From Chitinibacter bivalviorum (GTDB lineage Bacteria; Pseudomonadota; Gammaproteobacteria; Burkholderiales; Chitinibacteraceae), in assembly GCF_013403565.1 (NCBI RefSeq), contig NZ_CP058627.1, positions 3,348,001 to 3,412,000 of the forward strand: a stretch of DNA of 64,000 bases, given 5' to 3'. The notes under the pieces are model-generated. The model saw only the letters and a program-made list of their open reading frames with translations, did no database searches and was not told where the DNA came from. This document shows positions 27,130 to 35,800 of the stretch, piece by piece (position 1 is the stretch's first letter; every line of letters starts with the position of its first letter). The position numbers and the translations under genes were made by a program.

Positions 27130-27145
27130 TGTGATGCAAATCACA
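27130..27145. promoter_or_regulatory. perfect CRP-type site between the chitinases
   Basis: TGTGATGCAAATCACA is a full match to TGTGA-N6-TCACA. It lies about 425 bp before the chitinase 2 -35 hexamer, too far for direct class I or II activation, so its role is unclear. Confidence 0.55.
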
Positions 27146-27401
27146 TCTGCAGGTAGAGGTTTATTTTGTTTTGCCACAGATACCAGTTGCTGACGAATAT
27201 TATTTTTTTCTGATGCTATTTGAATTTCGAGTAAGTTTTTTGTCTCTGACGAATGTGTTTTTTATTGGTAATTTAATAGAAAGCAAATTCAGCCTGCCTC
27301 GTACAGTAAAACCCCAGTCGGTTCTAAAAAAACCAAAAAAATTTGCGTAGTTATATCGGGGTGAACTACATAACAAGGAAAAAAAAGCTACATCATTATT
27401 T

Positions 27402-27516
27402 GCTAATGTTGCGATTGCACATCCATAAAACCTGCTTTATATCTAGATTTTATGCGAAAATAGAACTTAATTGGTGCGATGCACAAATTTAAAATTTATG
27501 TAGTTGGTAGTATTTC
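27402..27516 (+). promoter_or_regulatory. shared upstream boxes of chitinase 2
   Basis: In order: GCTAATG (27402), TTGCAC, ACTTAA, GTGCGATGCACAAATTT (27475-27491) and GTAGTATTT (27508-27516). Each has a counterpart before chitinase 1 in the same order. GTGC-GAT-GCAC is itself palindromic. Confidence 0.55.
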
Positions 27517-27570
27517 TTAAAAAAAGTTAATGCGGGTTGAGTGACAAAAAAACTTTCTAAAAAAAGGGTG

Positions 27571-27599
27571 TTGACAAGAATTTCGGTTTGGCGATTAAT
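27571..27599 (+). promoter_or_regulatory. promoter of chitinase 2
   Basis: TTGACA (27571-27576), 17-bp spacer, ATTAAT (27594-27599). The context GGGTGTTGACAAGAAT is identical to chitinase 1, and the distance from ATTAAT to the start codon is 151 bp against 150 bp there. Confidence 0.6.
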
Positions 27600-27750
27600 A
27601 CATATCAACGCGATTCACTACACGGTGAGTGGCAAAGTCGAAGAGCCAAATACAGCAAAACCTTTCGTTTAGCTGACTGGCCGCAAGATCTGGTTAGTAC
27701 CAATTGCATTGCGCGAGTGATGCCAAAACAAATGAGGATGGAGACCCTTT

Positions 27751-29751
27751 ATGTCGCACTTTAATCGTTTTGCTGTAGCTGCAATCCCTGCTGCCATGAT
27801 GGCTGTTGCTAGCTTCTCTTATGCGGCTGACGCATGGAAAGAAGGCACGACCTACAACGCTGGCGCAGTTGTTTCTTATTCTGGTCAAGACTACCAAGCA
27901 CTCGTTACGCATACTGCATACGTTGGTGCTAACTGGAATCCAGCCTCTACGCCAACTTTGTGGAAAGCAGTAGGTACTGCTTCTGCAACAGCTGCACCAA
28001 CTAGCGCGCCAGTGGTTACTGCGACTCCTAAACCAGTTGTGACTACTGCTCCAGTTGTAACACCAACTGCTGCTCCAGTAGTTACACCAGTAGCGCCTGC
28101 TGCAGGTTGTGACAATGTTGCTGCTTGGGATGCTGCTAAGGCTTACTCAGGTGGTGCTACTGTTGCTTATAACGGTAAAAAATTCTCAGCTAAATGGTGG
28201 ACACAAGGTCAAGCACCTAATGCTGCTGACCAGTGGGGTCCTTGGAAAGATGAAGGCGCTTGCAGCGGTTCATCTGCTACAGCTGCTCCAACTACAGCTC
28301 CGACAGCAGTTCCAACTGCAACGCCAGTAGGTCAAACGCCTGCGCCAACAGCGGTACCAACTGTAGCGCCAACTGCAGCTCCAACTGCGGTACCTACCGC
28401 GGCTCCAACGCCAGTTGCGACTTTGGCTCCAGGCCAAGAAGTTGCTGCTCCAACTAAACCACAAGTGGGTTCTTACTTCACTCAGTGGGGCGTGTATGGT
28501 CGTGACTTCCAAGTTGCGGACATCATCAGCAACGGTTCTGCTGCTCACCTGACATTCATTAACTACGCATTCGGTAACATCTACGAGAAAAATGGTGGTT
28601 ATGAGTGCGGTATCGTCAACAAACTGGAACCAGGTGCAACTGATGCGAATGCAGCAGGCGCTGGTACCGGTGGCGATGCTTGGGCTGACTTTGGTCTGAC
28701 TGCTAAACGTCGCGTTGATGCTTCTGACACGATCAAGTGGGATGATCCATTGGCTGGTAACTTCCGCGAATTGAAAGCGTACAAAGCTAAATATCCAAAC
28801 ACCAAATTGTTCATCTCTTTGGGTGGCTGGACTTGGTCTAAGTGGTTCTCTAAAGCTGCTGCAACTGATGGCCTGCGTAAACAATTGGTTAAATCGTGTA
28901 TCGACATCTACATCAAAGGTAACTTGCCAGTGGTTGATGGCCGTGGCGGCGTAGGTTCTGCTGCTAACATCTTCGACGGTATCGATATCGATTGGGAATT
29001 CCCAGGTGTAATCGGCCAGCCATACAACAATGTATCTGCTGCCGATAAACAAAACTTCACATTGTTGCTGGCTGAGTTCCGCAAACAATTGGATGAAATC
29101 GCATCTGCTAACCAGAAGAAATATCTGTTGACCGTAGCGATCGGTGTGGGTAAAGACAAGATCGACCAAACTGAGCCACGTGAATACAGCCGTTACCTCG
29201 ACTGGATCAACATGATGACGTACGACTTCAACGGCGGTTGGGCTGCTCAAGGTCCTACTGACTTCCAGTCGCACTTGTACGCTGACCCAGCTAGCCCGAA
29301 CTACTTGGATCCAAAAGACCCAAGCAAACGTAGCCTGACTTCTTACTACAACATCGATGATGCAACTAACCAGTTGTTGAACGCTGGCGTGAATCCGAAG
29401 AAATTGGTAGTAGGTATACCATTCTACGGTCGTGGTTGGACTGGTGTGACTAACGCGAACAACGGTCTGTACCAAAAAGCAACTCAAGCTGCACGTGGTA
29501 CTTACGAAGCAGGTATCGAAGACTACAAAGTACTGAAAAATGCTGCGGGTAACGAATTCGTTCACCCAACAACTAAACAGTCTTGGAAATTTGACGGTAC
29601 TAACTTCTGGTCTTATGACACACCAGCAGTGATCCAAACTAAGATTGACTACGCTAAAGCGAAAGGCTTGGGCGGTATGTTCAGCTGGTCTCTGGATGGT
29701 GATGACAGCCAAGCTACATTGATGAAACAAATGGGTAAAGTTGCTCAGTAA
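27751..29751 (+). CDS. GH18 chitinase with two N-terminal CBM5/12 modules
   Basis: 666 residues. The signal peptide (MSHFNRFAVAAIPAAMMAV..., cut near residue 25) and first CBM5/12 (about 26-78) closely match those of chitinase 1. A second CBM5/12 lies at about 119-171 (KFSAKWWTQGQAPNAADQW). After a Thr/Pro/Ala linker comes a GH18 domain (about 237-666) with SLGGWTWSKWF, FDGIDIDWEFP (catalytic Glu416) and MMTYDFNGGW. The catalytic domain is of a different GH18 subgroup from chitinase 1, so the two probably differ in direction or mode of attack. There is no C-terminal ChiC domain. The start has GGATGGAG upstream. Codon use again indicates high expression. Confidence 0.96.
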   Translation: MSHFNRFAVAAIPAAMMAVASFSYAADAWKEGTTYNAGAVVSYSGQDYQALVTHTAYVGANWNPASTPTLWKAVGTASATAAPTSAPVVTATPKPVVTTAPVVTPTAAPVVTPVAPAAGCDNVAAWDAAKAYSGGATVAYNGKKFSAKWWTQGQAPNAADQWGPWKDEGACSGSSATAAPTTAPTAVPTATPVGQTPAPTAVPTVAPTAAPTAVPTAAPTPVATLAPGQEVAAPTKPQVGSYFTQWGVYGRDFQVADIISNGSAAHLTFINYAFGNIYEKNGGYECGIVNKLEPGATDANAAGAGTGGDAWADFGLTAKRRVDASDTIKWDDPLAGNFRELKAYKAKYPNTKLFISLGGWTWSKWFSKAAATDGLRKQLVKSCIDIYIKGNLPVVDGRGGVGSAANIFDGIDIDWEFPGVIGQPYNNVSAADKQNFTLLLAEFRKQLDEIASANQKKYLLTVAIGVGKDKIDQTEPREYSRYLDWINMMTYDFNGGWAAQGPTDFQSHLYADPASPNYLDPKDPSKRSLTSYYNIDDATNQLLNAGVNPKKLVVGIPFYGRGWTGVTNANNGLYQKATQAARGTYEAGIEDYKVLKNAAGNEFVHPTTKQSWKFDGTNFWSYDTPAVIQTKIDYAKAKGLGGMFSWSLDGDDSQATLMKQMGKVAQ

Positions 29752-29767
29752 TTAGCTATCCCTGAGC

Positions 29768-29787
29768 TCCCGCATTAGCGGGGGTTT
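29768..29787 (+). terminator. weak hairpin after chitinase 2
   Basis: CCCGC / GCGGG stem with ATTA loop and TTT, 17 bp after the stop. It precedes the stronger terminator at 29802. Confidence 0.5.
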
Positions 29788-29801
29788 AGAGCAGCAAAAA
29801 C

Positions 29802-29834
29802 AAGGCCTGTTCAATGCGAACAGGCCTTTTATTT
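29802..29834 (+). terminator. intrinsic terminator of chitinase 2
   Basis: AAGGCCTGTTC / GAACAGGCCTT perfect 11-bp stem, 5-nt loop, then TTATTTT. Confidence 0.92.
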
Positions 29835-29921
29835 TGCCCTTGGGTCAACAAAATACCGCGATGCAACTGAATTGAGCGCCATGCTCGCTATACTGAAATC
29901 CAGCTTCTTTCGAGTTGGATC

Positions 29922-31283
29922 ATGGGTAAGCTATTTAATCGAATATTGTCTGAGTCAGGCAAGGCGGAGCCAGATGCATTTGAATTATTGAATGCGCTCT
30001 CGCCTCGGCAGGAAGAAGTGCTGGCGCATGAAGCGGCTCACAGTGCCGACACGAAAACCATCCTGTGCCGTGAAACCATCGTCAATCGCGATGAGCGGGT
30101 CGTTGGGCACGAATTTATGCTCAAAAAGGCCATCACCAATCGGGTGTATTTGGGGCATGCAATGCGCCGCTTGTATGACCAGGCCTTGGTCAGTCAGTTG
30201 GTCGGCATGCCGATGGCGCAATTATTGGGTCATCGCTTTGCGCTGGTGAGTTTTGAAGCCCAACATATTTTTGACCCCAATTTACAGTATTTACCGGCTG
30301 CGCAATGCGTATTGATTTTGCGTTTTGGTGAGGATGACGTTAGCGCAGAGGTGGTCGAGCAGGTCACACAATTAAAGCAAATCGGCCTGCGCTTTGGCAT
30401 TACTGCGCATGAATGCGCCAATGGTGGCATGGCACAATTGGTCAATGAATTAGAATTTGCGGTACTCGATTTACAAGAAGAATGGACTTTTGCCGCTGAT
30501 GTTGTGCAATGGCTGAGCGATCATACCCATTTGCAGCTGATTGCCTGCCACATTGATTCAAGCGAAGCCTTTGATTCAGTCCGGCATTCGACTTTGCTGG
30601 GCGATCGGGTCGCTTATTTTCAAGGCCCATTTATTAGTGCACGCAGCCGCTGGGAAGAACAAGCGCCGCAAGTGATGCGCTCGCAAGTTTTATTGCTACT
30701 GCATCTGATCCGTACCGAAGCGGGCACGCTGGAATTAGTCGACGCGCTCAAGGCCGACCCGATTTTGTTTTATAAGCTGTTGCGCATGGTGAATTCTCCT
30801 GCTTTAGCTTTGGCGCAAGAGGTTACGACCGCAGAGCAGGTCTTGAAAACACTGGGGCGCGATAGTTTGTATCGCTGGCTCACTTTGTTGCTCTATAGCG
30901 CAGATACCAATCCGATTCATGATTTGCATTTTTTAGATGCCGCACTGCTGCGTGCGCGCATGTTGGAAAATCTGGGCTTGCAGCGGCTAGGCAAGGAGGA
31001 GGCCGAGCAGTTATTCCTGATGGGCACTTTGTCTTTGATGGATGCGCTCTTGCAAAAGCCCTTGGCGCAGGCGTTGCAAGTCTTGGTATTACCCGAAGCA
31101 ATTTCTACCGCCTTGCTCAAACGACAAGGCCCTTATTTTCCTTATCTGCAATTGGCATTGGCCGTTGAGATCCAAGATAAAAATGCCATCGCCCGGTTGG
31201 GCTCTGCGCTGGGTTTAAGCGTTACAGATATATTGCGGTGTCGTTCTGATGCCCTGCTCTGGCTTGAGAAGTTTCATCGCTAG
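29922..31283 (+). CDS. EAL-like/HDOD signalling protein
   Basis: 453 residues. Residues about 45-230 have a degenerate EAL-like fold (CRETIVNRDERVVGHEFML at the signature region, with no catalytic set). Residues about 235-440 resemble an HDOD domain: VDALKADPILFYKLLRMVNSPALAL is the typical HDOD helix pair, and LKTLGRDSLYRWLTLLLYS follows. This EAL-HDOD (YuxH-like) architecture has no known enzymatic activity and is thought to act as an adaptor in signalling. No membrane segment is seen. A degenerate 49-bp element begins 3 bp after its stop. Confidence 0.82.
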   Translation: MGKLFNRILSESGKAEPDAFELLNALSPRQEEVLAHEAAHSADTKTILCRETIVNRDERVVGHEFMLKKAITNRVYLGHAMRRLYDQALVSQLVGMPMAQLLGHRFALVSFEAQHIFDPNLQYLPAAQCVLILRFGEDDVSAEVVEQVTQLKQIGLRFGITAHECANGGMAQLVNELEFAVLDLQEEWTFAADVVQWLSDHTHLQLIACHIDSSEAFDSVRHSTLLGDRVAYFQGPFISARSRWEEQAPQVMRSQVLLLLHLIRTEAGTLELVDALKADPILFYKLLRMVNSPALALAQEVTTAEQVLKTLGRDSLYRWLTLLLYSADTNPIHDLHFLDAALLRARMLENLGLQRLGKEEAEQLFLMGTLSLMDALLQKPLAQALQVLVLPEAISTALLKRQGPYFPYLQLALAVEIQDKNAIARLGSALGLSVTDILRCRSDALLWLEKFHR

Positions 31284-31285
31284 CG

Positions 31286-31334
31286 GGGTATTGCTCTGAA
31301 ATTCAATCATTAAAAGATTTTCCTGCTTATACTT
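31286..31334. repeat. 49-bp element, degenerate copy 4
   Basis: GGGTAT at 31286 and ATACTT (two mismatches) ending at 31334, exactly 49 bp. The first 17 bases, GGGTATTGCTCTGAAAT, match the reverse complement of copy 2 except at one position. It lies 3 bp after the HDOD gene stop. Confidence 0.55.
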
Positions 31335-31393
31335 CGCTGGGTATTTGGTGGCGCGATAAATCGATTAAACTGCTTGCTGCTTGGAGTGGTGCG

Positions 31394-32077
31394 ATGAATG
31401 CCAAAATTTTAATCGTCGAAGACGATAGCCAGATCTCTGCCAATATTTATGATTACCTCAGTGCGCGTGGCTTTGTGCCTGACGCCGCACCCAATGCGCA
31501 AGTCGCGCTGCACTTACTTGCTGAGCAGCGTTTTGACTTGATCGTTCTCGATCTGGGCTTGCCGGGGATGAGTGGCCTCAGCTTGGCGCAACATCTGCGA
31601 CGGGATTTACTGATCGCGACCCCAATTTTAATGCTCACCGCCCGTGACACCTTGGCCGACAAAGAGGCCGGTTTTGACGCTGGCGCGGATGATTATTTGC
31701 TCAAACCATTTTCGCTGAAAGAACTTGAATTGCGGATCATGGCTTTGCTGCGGCGCGCTAGTGGCAAGGTGGTCGAGCAAGAGCTTCAATTCGGACAACT
31801 TCGTCTCGATGTCAAAACTGGGCAGGCCTATTGGCAAGAACAAGCATTGAAGCTCACGCCCAAAACCATGCTGTTGCTGCAGACGTTTTTATTAAACCCG
31901 CAAACCTTATTGACGCGTGAACAACTGGAGTGCGCAGTATGGGGCGAGCCGCAAGACAATAGTGATTTGCTGCGTCAGCATTTGACGCAGCTACGCCGAC
32001 TGCTGGGTCAGCATGACGGAGCATGCCCGCTGCATACGGTGCATGGCCGTGGCTATATGCTGGTGGCGCATCCATGA
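31394..32077 (+). CDS. OmpR/PhoB-type response regulator
   Basis: 227 residues. The receiver domain (1-118) has the acidic pair VEDD, the phosphoacceptor in IVLDLGLPGMSG (Asp about 53), the Thr of MLTARD and the Lys of LLKPFS. A C-terminal winged-helix domain (about 128-225) carries LTPKTMLLLQTFLLNPQTLLT and VHGRGYML. Its stop overlaps the histidine kinase start by 4 bp (ATGA). The PAP2 phosphatase and EptA genes downstream suggest a PmrA-like regulator of lipid A modification. The target is inferred from context only. Confidence 0.92.
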   Translation: MNAKILIVEDDSQISANIYDYLSARGFVPDAAPNAQVALHLLAEQRFDLIVLDLGLPGMSGLSLAQHLRRDLLIATPILMLTARDTLADKEAGFDAGADDYLLKPFSLKELELRIMALLRRASGKVVEQELQFGQLRLDVKTGQAYWQEQALKLTPKTMLLLQTFLLNPQTLLTREQLECAVWGEPQDNSDLLRQHLTQLRRLLGQHDGACPLHTVHGRGYMLVAHP

Positions 32078-33330
32078 TAGGGCTGCACGCCAGTTTGCGG
32101 CGTCGAGTCGCATTGGCTTTTGCCGGTTTAACTTGCGTCTCTTTATTGGCTTTGGCGCTCGCTATTCTGATTTCGTCACAAGAGCGCGAAGAACAATTGA
32201 TTGATGAGGTGGTTAATCGCACCTTAGATGGTTTGACTGCGCAATGGCCCATTAAAGGGCAGATTTATTTGCCCAGCACCCTGTATTTTTATCATGCACC
32301 CATGGGCCAGATTCCCGCTGGTCTGCCTGCGGCGCTGGCAAACTACGCCATTGGCGATGGTGAGTATGTGAGCAATGGAAAGGAGTTTCATGTTGGTGTG
32401 CGCGAGCTGGCGGGGGAGCGCTTTTATGTCTTATATGACACCCAAGTACATGAGCAGCGAACTCAAAATGCCTATATTGGCGTGCTGTTTGCGGTCATGG
32501 TGCTCAGCTTGCTGGCTTTAGGATTGGGATATTTTCTGGCAGGAACAATTTTACAGCAGCTCACACGGCTGACCGAATCAGTCGAGCTGGGTAAAGAGCT
32601 AGATACCAGCGCGGCACTAGATCGCGAAGTCGCTATTTTAGCCCAGGCGATCGCTCGGTCGCGGCACGAGAACCAGTTGCTCTTGCAGCGAGAGCGCGAT
32701 TTTACTTCGCACGTGGGCCATGAATTGCGCACACCTTTAACTCGGATACGAACGAGCGCGGAATTTCTGCGTGAAACCGCGCAGTTAGCGGTGCCTGAAT
32801 TAAAGCGATTAAGCCAGATTGAAGGCGATGTCGATGAGATGCAATCGCGTCTGACTGCGCTATTATTTTTAGCGCGAGATATTCGTGCGGTGAATCCAGT
32901 TCGTCATGATTTACCTTTGATACTGGATGCCGTCTTGGCTGGCTTTGCCGAGCAAAAGCCTCAGGTGCAAAGGCAGGTGCAATTGCAGGGTGATCCGCAT
33001 ATCGTGGCAGACCCACAATTGCTGGGAATGTTGCTCGAAAACCTGATTGGCAATGCATTGCGTTATACCGAGCAAGGGCATATCCGGGTGAGCTGGCAAG
33101 ATGGCGTGCTGACCGTGTCGGATACGGGGGCGGGTATCGCCAATGAAGACTGCGATCGCGTTATGCAGCCCTTTGAGCGGGCGAGTGCTGTCAGCGATGG
33201 CTTTGGCTTGGGGTTGGCGATCGTGCAAAAAATCTGTGATGCCCACGGTTGGCATTGTCGGTTGCAGAGCCAGATTCAGGTGGGCACAGCGCTAACAATC
33301 GATACAGAAGCCAATCATAAAACAGCTTAG
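32074..33330 (+). CDS. sensor histidine kinase of the lipid A operon
   Basis: 418 residues from ATG 32074, which overlaps the response regulator stop. There are transmembrane segments at about 13-32 and 143-165, with a periplasmic sensor loop of about 110 residues between them. The H-box is SHVGHELRTPLTRIRTSAEFL, the N-box LLENLIGNALRYTEQGHI, and the ATP lid has DTGAGI and FGLGLAIVQKICDAHGW. The periplasmic loop lacks an obvious metal-binding ExxE motif, so the signal is not clear. It pairs with the response regulator and probably controls the two downstream envelope genes. Confidence 0.92.
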   Translation: MIGLHASLRRRVALAFAGLTCVSLLALALAILISSQEREEQLIDEVVNRTLDGLTAQWPIKGQIYLPSTLYFYHAPMGQIPAGLPAALANYAIGDGEYVSNGKEFHVGVRELAGERFYVLYDTQVHEQRTQNAYIGVLFAVMVLSLLALGLGYFLAGTILQQLTRLTESVELGKELDTSAALDREVAILAQAIARSRHENQLLLQRERDFTSHVGHELRTPLTRIRTSAEFLRETAQLAVPELKRLSQIEGDVDEMQSRLTALLFLARDIRAVNPVRHDLPLILDAVLAGFAEQKPQVQRQVQLQGDPHIVADPQLLGMLLENLIGNALRYTEQGHIRVSWQDGVLTVSDTGAGIANEDCDRVMQPFERASAVSDGFGLGLAIVQKICDAHGWHCRLQSQIQVGTALTIDTEANHKTA

Positions 33331-33408
33331 AAAATAGGCTGCCCTTTCTCACGAAATAATCACTGCCAGCAGATTATTATTGATGATCCCCTCACTTATT
33401 CTGCAAAA

Positions 33409-34131
33409 ATGAAGCATTTACGACAACTTACCCTTACGTTCTGGTTGCTGCATTTGGGCATCCCACTGCTATTTGCAGCTGTGATGCTCTGGTTTTATCC
33501 GCAAACCAATTGGGATATTGCTTTAATTTCTCCTTATTTTGATGGCACAACGCATTCTTTTTACCTAAAAAATAATTTCCTGCTCGACGGGGTAATGCAT
33601 ACGGGCGTGAAAAGCGTGCTGTTTTTAGGGCCGATTCTAACGATAGCGGCTTTGCTGTGGAGTATTAAAAATCTCGCGCTTCGCCCGTATCGTCGCCGCC
33701 TGTTTTGGTTGTTGGCCGGGCAGTTTTTTGGCGCGCTGGTGGTGTCCTTGCTGAAAAAAATCAGCATTCATGCCTGCCCGTGGGATTTAAAGATGTTTGG
33801 CGGATACGCCCCATTTTTGCCCTTATTTGCTGATTTGCCGGCGGGTATGAATCCTGGTCGTTGTTTTCCGGGGGGGCATGCCTCGGGCGGGTTTTCGCTG
33901 TTGGCCTTTTATTTTGCCTTGCGCGACGATTATCAGCGTTGGGCCAATTGGGCCTTGGTGATTGGCTTGCTATTGGGCTCTGCGATGGGGTGGGCGCAAA
34001 TGATGCGCGGCGCGCATTTTCTCTCGCATAATCTATGGACGATGTGGTGGGTGTGGATGAGCTTATTGTTGCTGTATCTGGTGTGGCCGCCCGTGAAAGA
34101 TCGTCCAGTTATTGTTGCGCAGAAGGATTGA
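33409..34131 (+). CDS. PAP2-family membrane phosphatase
   Basis: 240 residues with about six transmembrane segments. The phosphatase motifs appear as PGGHASGGF near residue 158 (motif 2, usual PSGH) and RGAHFLSHNLWT near 201 (motif 3, SRxxxxxH form), with KKISIHACPWD as motif 1 region. Such enzymes dephosphorylate lipid substrates on the periplasmic face, for example undecaprenyl pyrophosphate or lipid A 1-phosphate. It lies 78 bp after the histidine kinase and 4 bp before eptA. The pairing PAP2-EptA is known from mcr-type loci, where it is linked to lipid A modification. The substrate here is inferred. Confidence 0.88.
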   Translation: MKHLRQLTLTFWLLHLGIPLLFAAVMLWFYPQTNWDIALISPYFDGTTHSFYLKNNFLLDGVMHTGVKSVLFLGPILTIAALLWSIKNLALRPYRRRLFWLLAGQFFGALVVSLLKKISIHACPWDLKMFGGYAPFLPLFADLPAGMNPGRCFPGGHASGGFSLLAFYFALRDDYQRWANWALVIGLLLGSAMGWAQMMRGAHFLSHNLWTMWWVWMSLLLLYLVWPPVKDRPVIVAQKD

Positions 34132-34135
34132 TGTA

Positions 34136-35767
34136 ATGCGTTGGCGTATTCGTAGTGAACAACTTACCGTCGTAGTGACCTTGTTTATCTTGCTGTGCTG
34201 CAATTTTGTGTTCTGGCAGCGCATGATTAGTTACACCCAGCCGGATTCTTTCGCAGGCTGGCTGTTTATTGGTGTCGGTTTTGTATTTTTATTTTTAGTG
34301 CTCAATACCATTCTGACGCTATTGGCTTTGCCTTATGTATTTAAGCCGGTGATCAGTGTCATTTTGATCGTGTCTCCCTTTATTGTGTATTTCATGAGCC
34401 AGTTTGGCGTGATGATCAACGCAGGCATGATACAAAACGCGGTGGAAACTAATCCTGCTGAAACTCGTGATTTACTGACGCTCAAAATGCTGGTGTATGC
34501 CGTGATTTTGGGCTTGCTGCCGCTTATCGCTTTATGGCGCACCCAAATTGAGTTTCGTTCTGCTCGACGTGAGGCCGTGATCAAGGGCGCGATTGTTGGT
34601 GCTTCACTCGTGTTCTTGGGCTTAATTGCAGCGGGGTTTTATAAAGACTTTGCCTCGCTATTTCGTAACCACCGTGAATTGCGTTTTGTACTGGTGCCAA
34701 GTAATTATATTCAGGCTAGCTTGAGCTATGTACGCCAAAGCCGTTCATTAACGCCCATTGTCGTGCAGCCCATTGCCGAGGATGCCAAGCTGGGCGCGGC
34801 GTGGGCAACGCGCAATCGACCTTCTCTGACGGTATTGGTGGTGGGGGAAACGGCGCGTGCGGCTAACTTTTCGCTCAATGGCTATGAGCGAGACACGAAT
34901 CCAGAATTAAAAAAAATCCCGAGTTTGATCAATTTCCCCGATTTTCATTCTTGCGGCACGGATACTGCGGTGTCTGTTCCTTGTATGTTTTCGATGTTTG
35001 AGCGTGCGGAGTATAGCGACGATAAAGCGAAACGGAATCAAGGTTTGCTTGATGTGATGCAGCGCGCGGGTTTGAGTGTGACTTGGTGGGATAATCAATC
35101 GGGGTGTAAAGGCGCTTGTGATCGCGTGCCCAATCAGGTGCTATCGCAAACACCCGATGCGGCATTGTGTCGGGATGGGGAGTGCTGGGATGAAATGCTG
35201 CTGAAAAACCTGCCCGCGCAAATCGACAGTATTAGCAAAGAGAAAAAAAACGCGGTGCTGGTGCTGCATATGATGGGCAGCCATGGCCCCGCTTATTACA
35301 AGCGCTATCCACCGCAGTTTGAGAAATTCAAACCCGCCTGCAATACCAATCAAATGGATAAATGCAGTCAGGGCGAGATTATGAATAGCTATGACAATAC
35401 CTTGCTGTACACCGATTATGTCTTGGCCAATTTGATCAAAATACTTGAGGCTAACGAAACCAAGCTAGATACTGCCATGATGTATGTTTCGGATCATGGC
35501 GAATCTATTGGTGAACGTGGTCTATACCTGCATGGATCACCCTATGTCATTGCCCCGTCGTATCAAACACACATCCCTGCGGTGATGTGGTTTTCGCCGC
35601 AATATCTGCAAAGCATGAAGCTGAACTCCGCTTGCCTCCAGCAAAGAGCTACGCAATCGGCCTCCCACGATAATGTATTTCATTCGATGCTGGGATTGCT
35701 GGATATTGAAACGAAAACTTATAAATCAGAGCTGGATTTATTTGCTGGCTGCAAAGTAAAACAATAA
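34136..35767 (+). CDS. eptA: lipid A phosphoethanolamine transferase
   Basis: 543 residues from ATG 34136 (MRWRIRSEQLTVVV), with AAGGA upstream. Five transmembrane segments occupy the first 180 residues. The periplasmic alkaline-phosphatase-like domain has VVGETARAANFSLNGY (zinc-binding Glu), SCGTDTAVSVPCMFS with the threonine nucleophile (likely Thr277), and VSDHGES with Asp and His ligands. It transfers phosphoethanolamine from phosphatidylethanolamine to lipid A, lowering polymyxin binding. Several cysteines in the soluble domain fit the family disulfides. Last gene of the operon; a terminator follows. Confidence 0.94.
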   Translation: MRWRIRSEQLTVVVTLFILLCCNFVFWQRMISYTQPDSFAGWLFIGVGFVFLFLVLNTILTLLALPYVFKPVISVILIVSPFIVYFMSQFGVMINAGMIQNAVETNPAETRDLLTLKMLVYAVILGLLPLIALWRTQIEFRSARREAVIKGAIVGASLVFLGLIAAGFYKDFASLFRNHRELRFVLVPSNYIQASLSYVRQSRSLTPIVVQPIAEDAKLGAAWATRNRPSLTVLVVGETARAANFSLNGYERDTNPELKKIPSLINFPDFHSCGTDTAVSVPCMFSMFERAEYSDDKAKRNQGLLDVMQRAGLSVTWWDNQSGCKGACDRVPNQVLSQTPDAALCRDGECWDEMLLKNLPAQIDSISKEKKNAVLVLHMMGSHGPAYYKRYPPQFEKFKPACNTNQMDKCSQGEIMNSYDNTLLYTDYVLANLIKILEANETKLDTAMMYVSDHGESIGERGLYLHGSPYVIAPSYQTHIPAVMWFSPQYLQSMKLNSACLQQRATQSASHDNVFHSMLGLLDIETKTYKSELDLFAGCKVKQ

Positions 35768-35770
35768 AAA

Positions 35771-35800
35771 AAAGAGGCCTAGAGCCTCTTTTTTTTATTG
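35771..35800 (+). terminator. terminator of eptA, first copy of a duplicated hairpin
   Basis: AAAGAGGC-CTAGA-GCCTCTTT followed by TTTTTTATTG. A second copy of the same sequence occurs at 35955. Confidence 0.88.

Larger units (their letters stand above)
26374..27750. other. 1.4-kb intergenic region between the chitinases
   Basis: No gene can be supported. The first part (to about 27100) has higher GC and holds short open frames (26437-26679 minus, 80 codons; 26336-26686 plus, 116 codons; 26869-27102 plus, 77 codons) without ribosome-binding sites or recognised domains. It could be a decayed gene or a dispersed repeat. The second part is AT-rich with many A-tracts, a CRP-like site and the chitinase 2 promoter. 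A 49-bp element lies at 26703-26751. Confidence 0.6.

Noticed and set aside
28270..29730. 486-codon open frame antisense to chitinase 2
   Set aside because: The strong codon bias of the chitinase gene removes stops from the opposite strand. The frame has no ribosome-binding site and a composition unlike a real protein.
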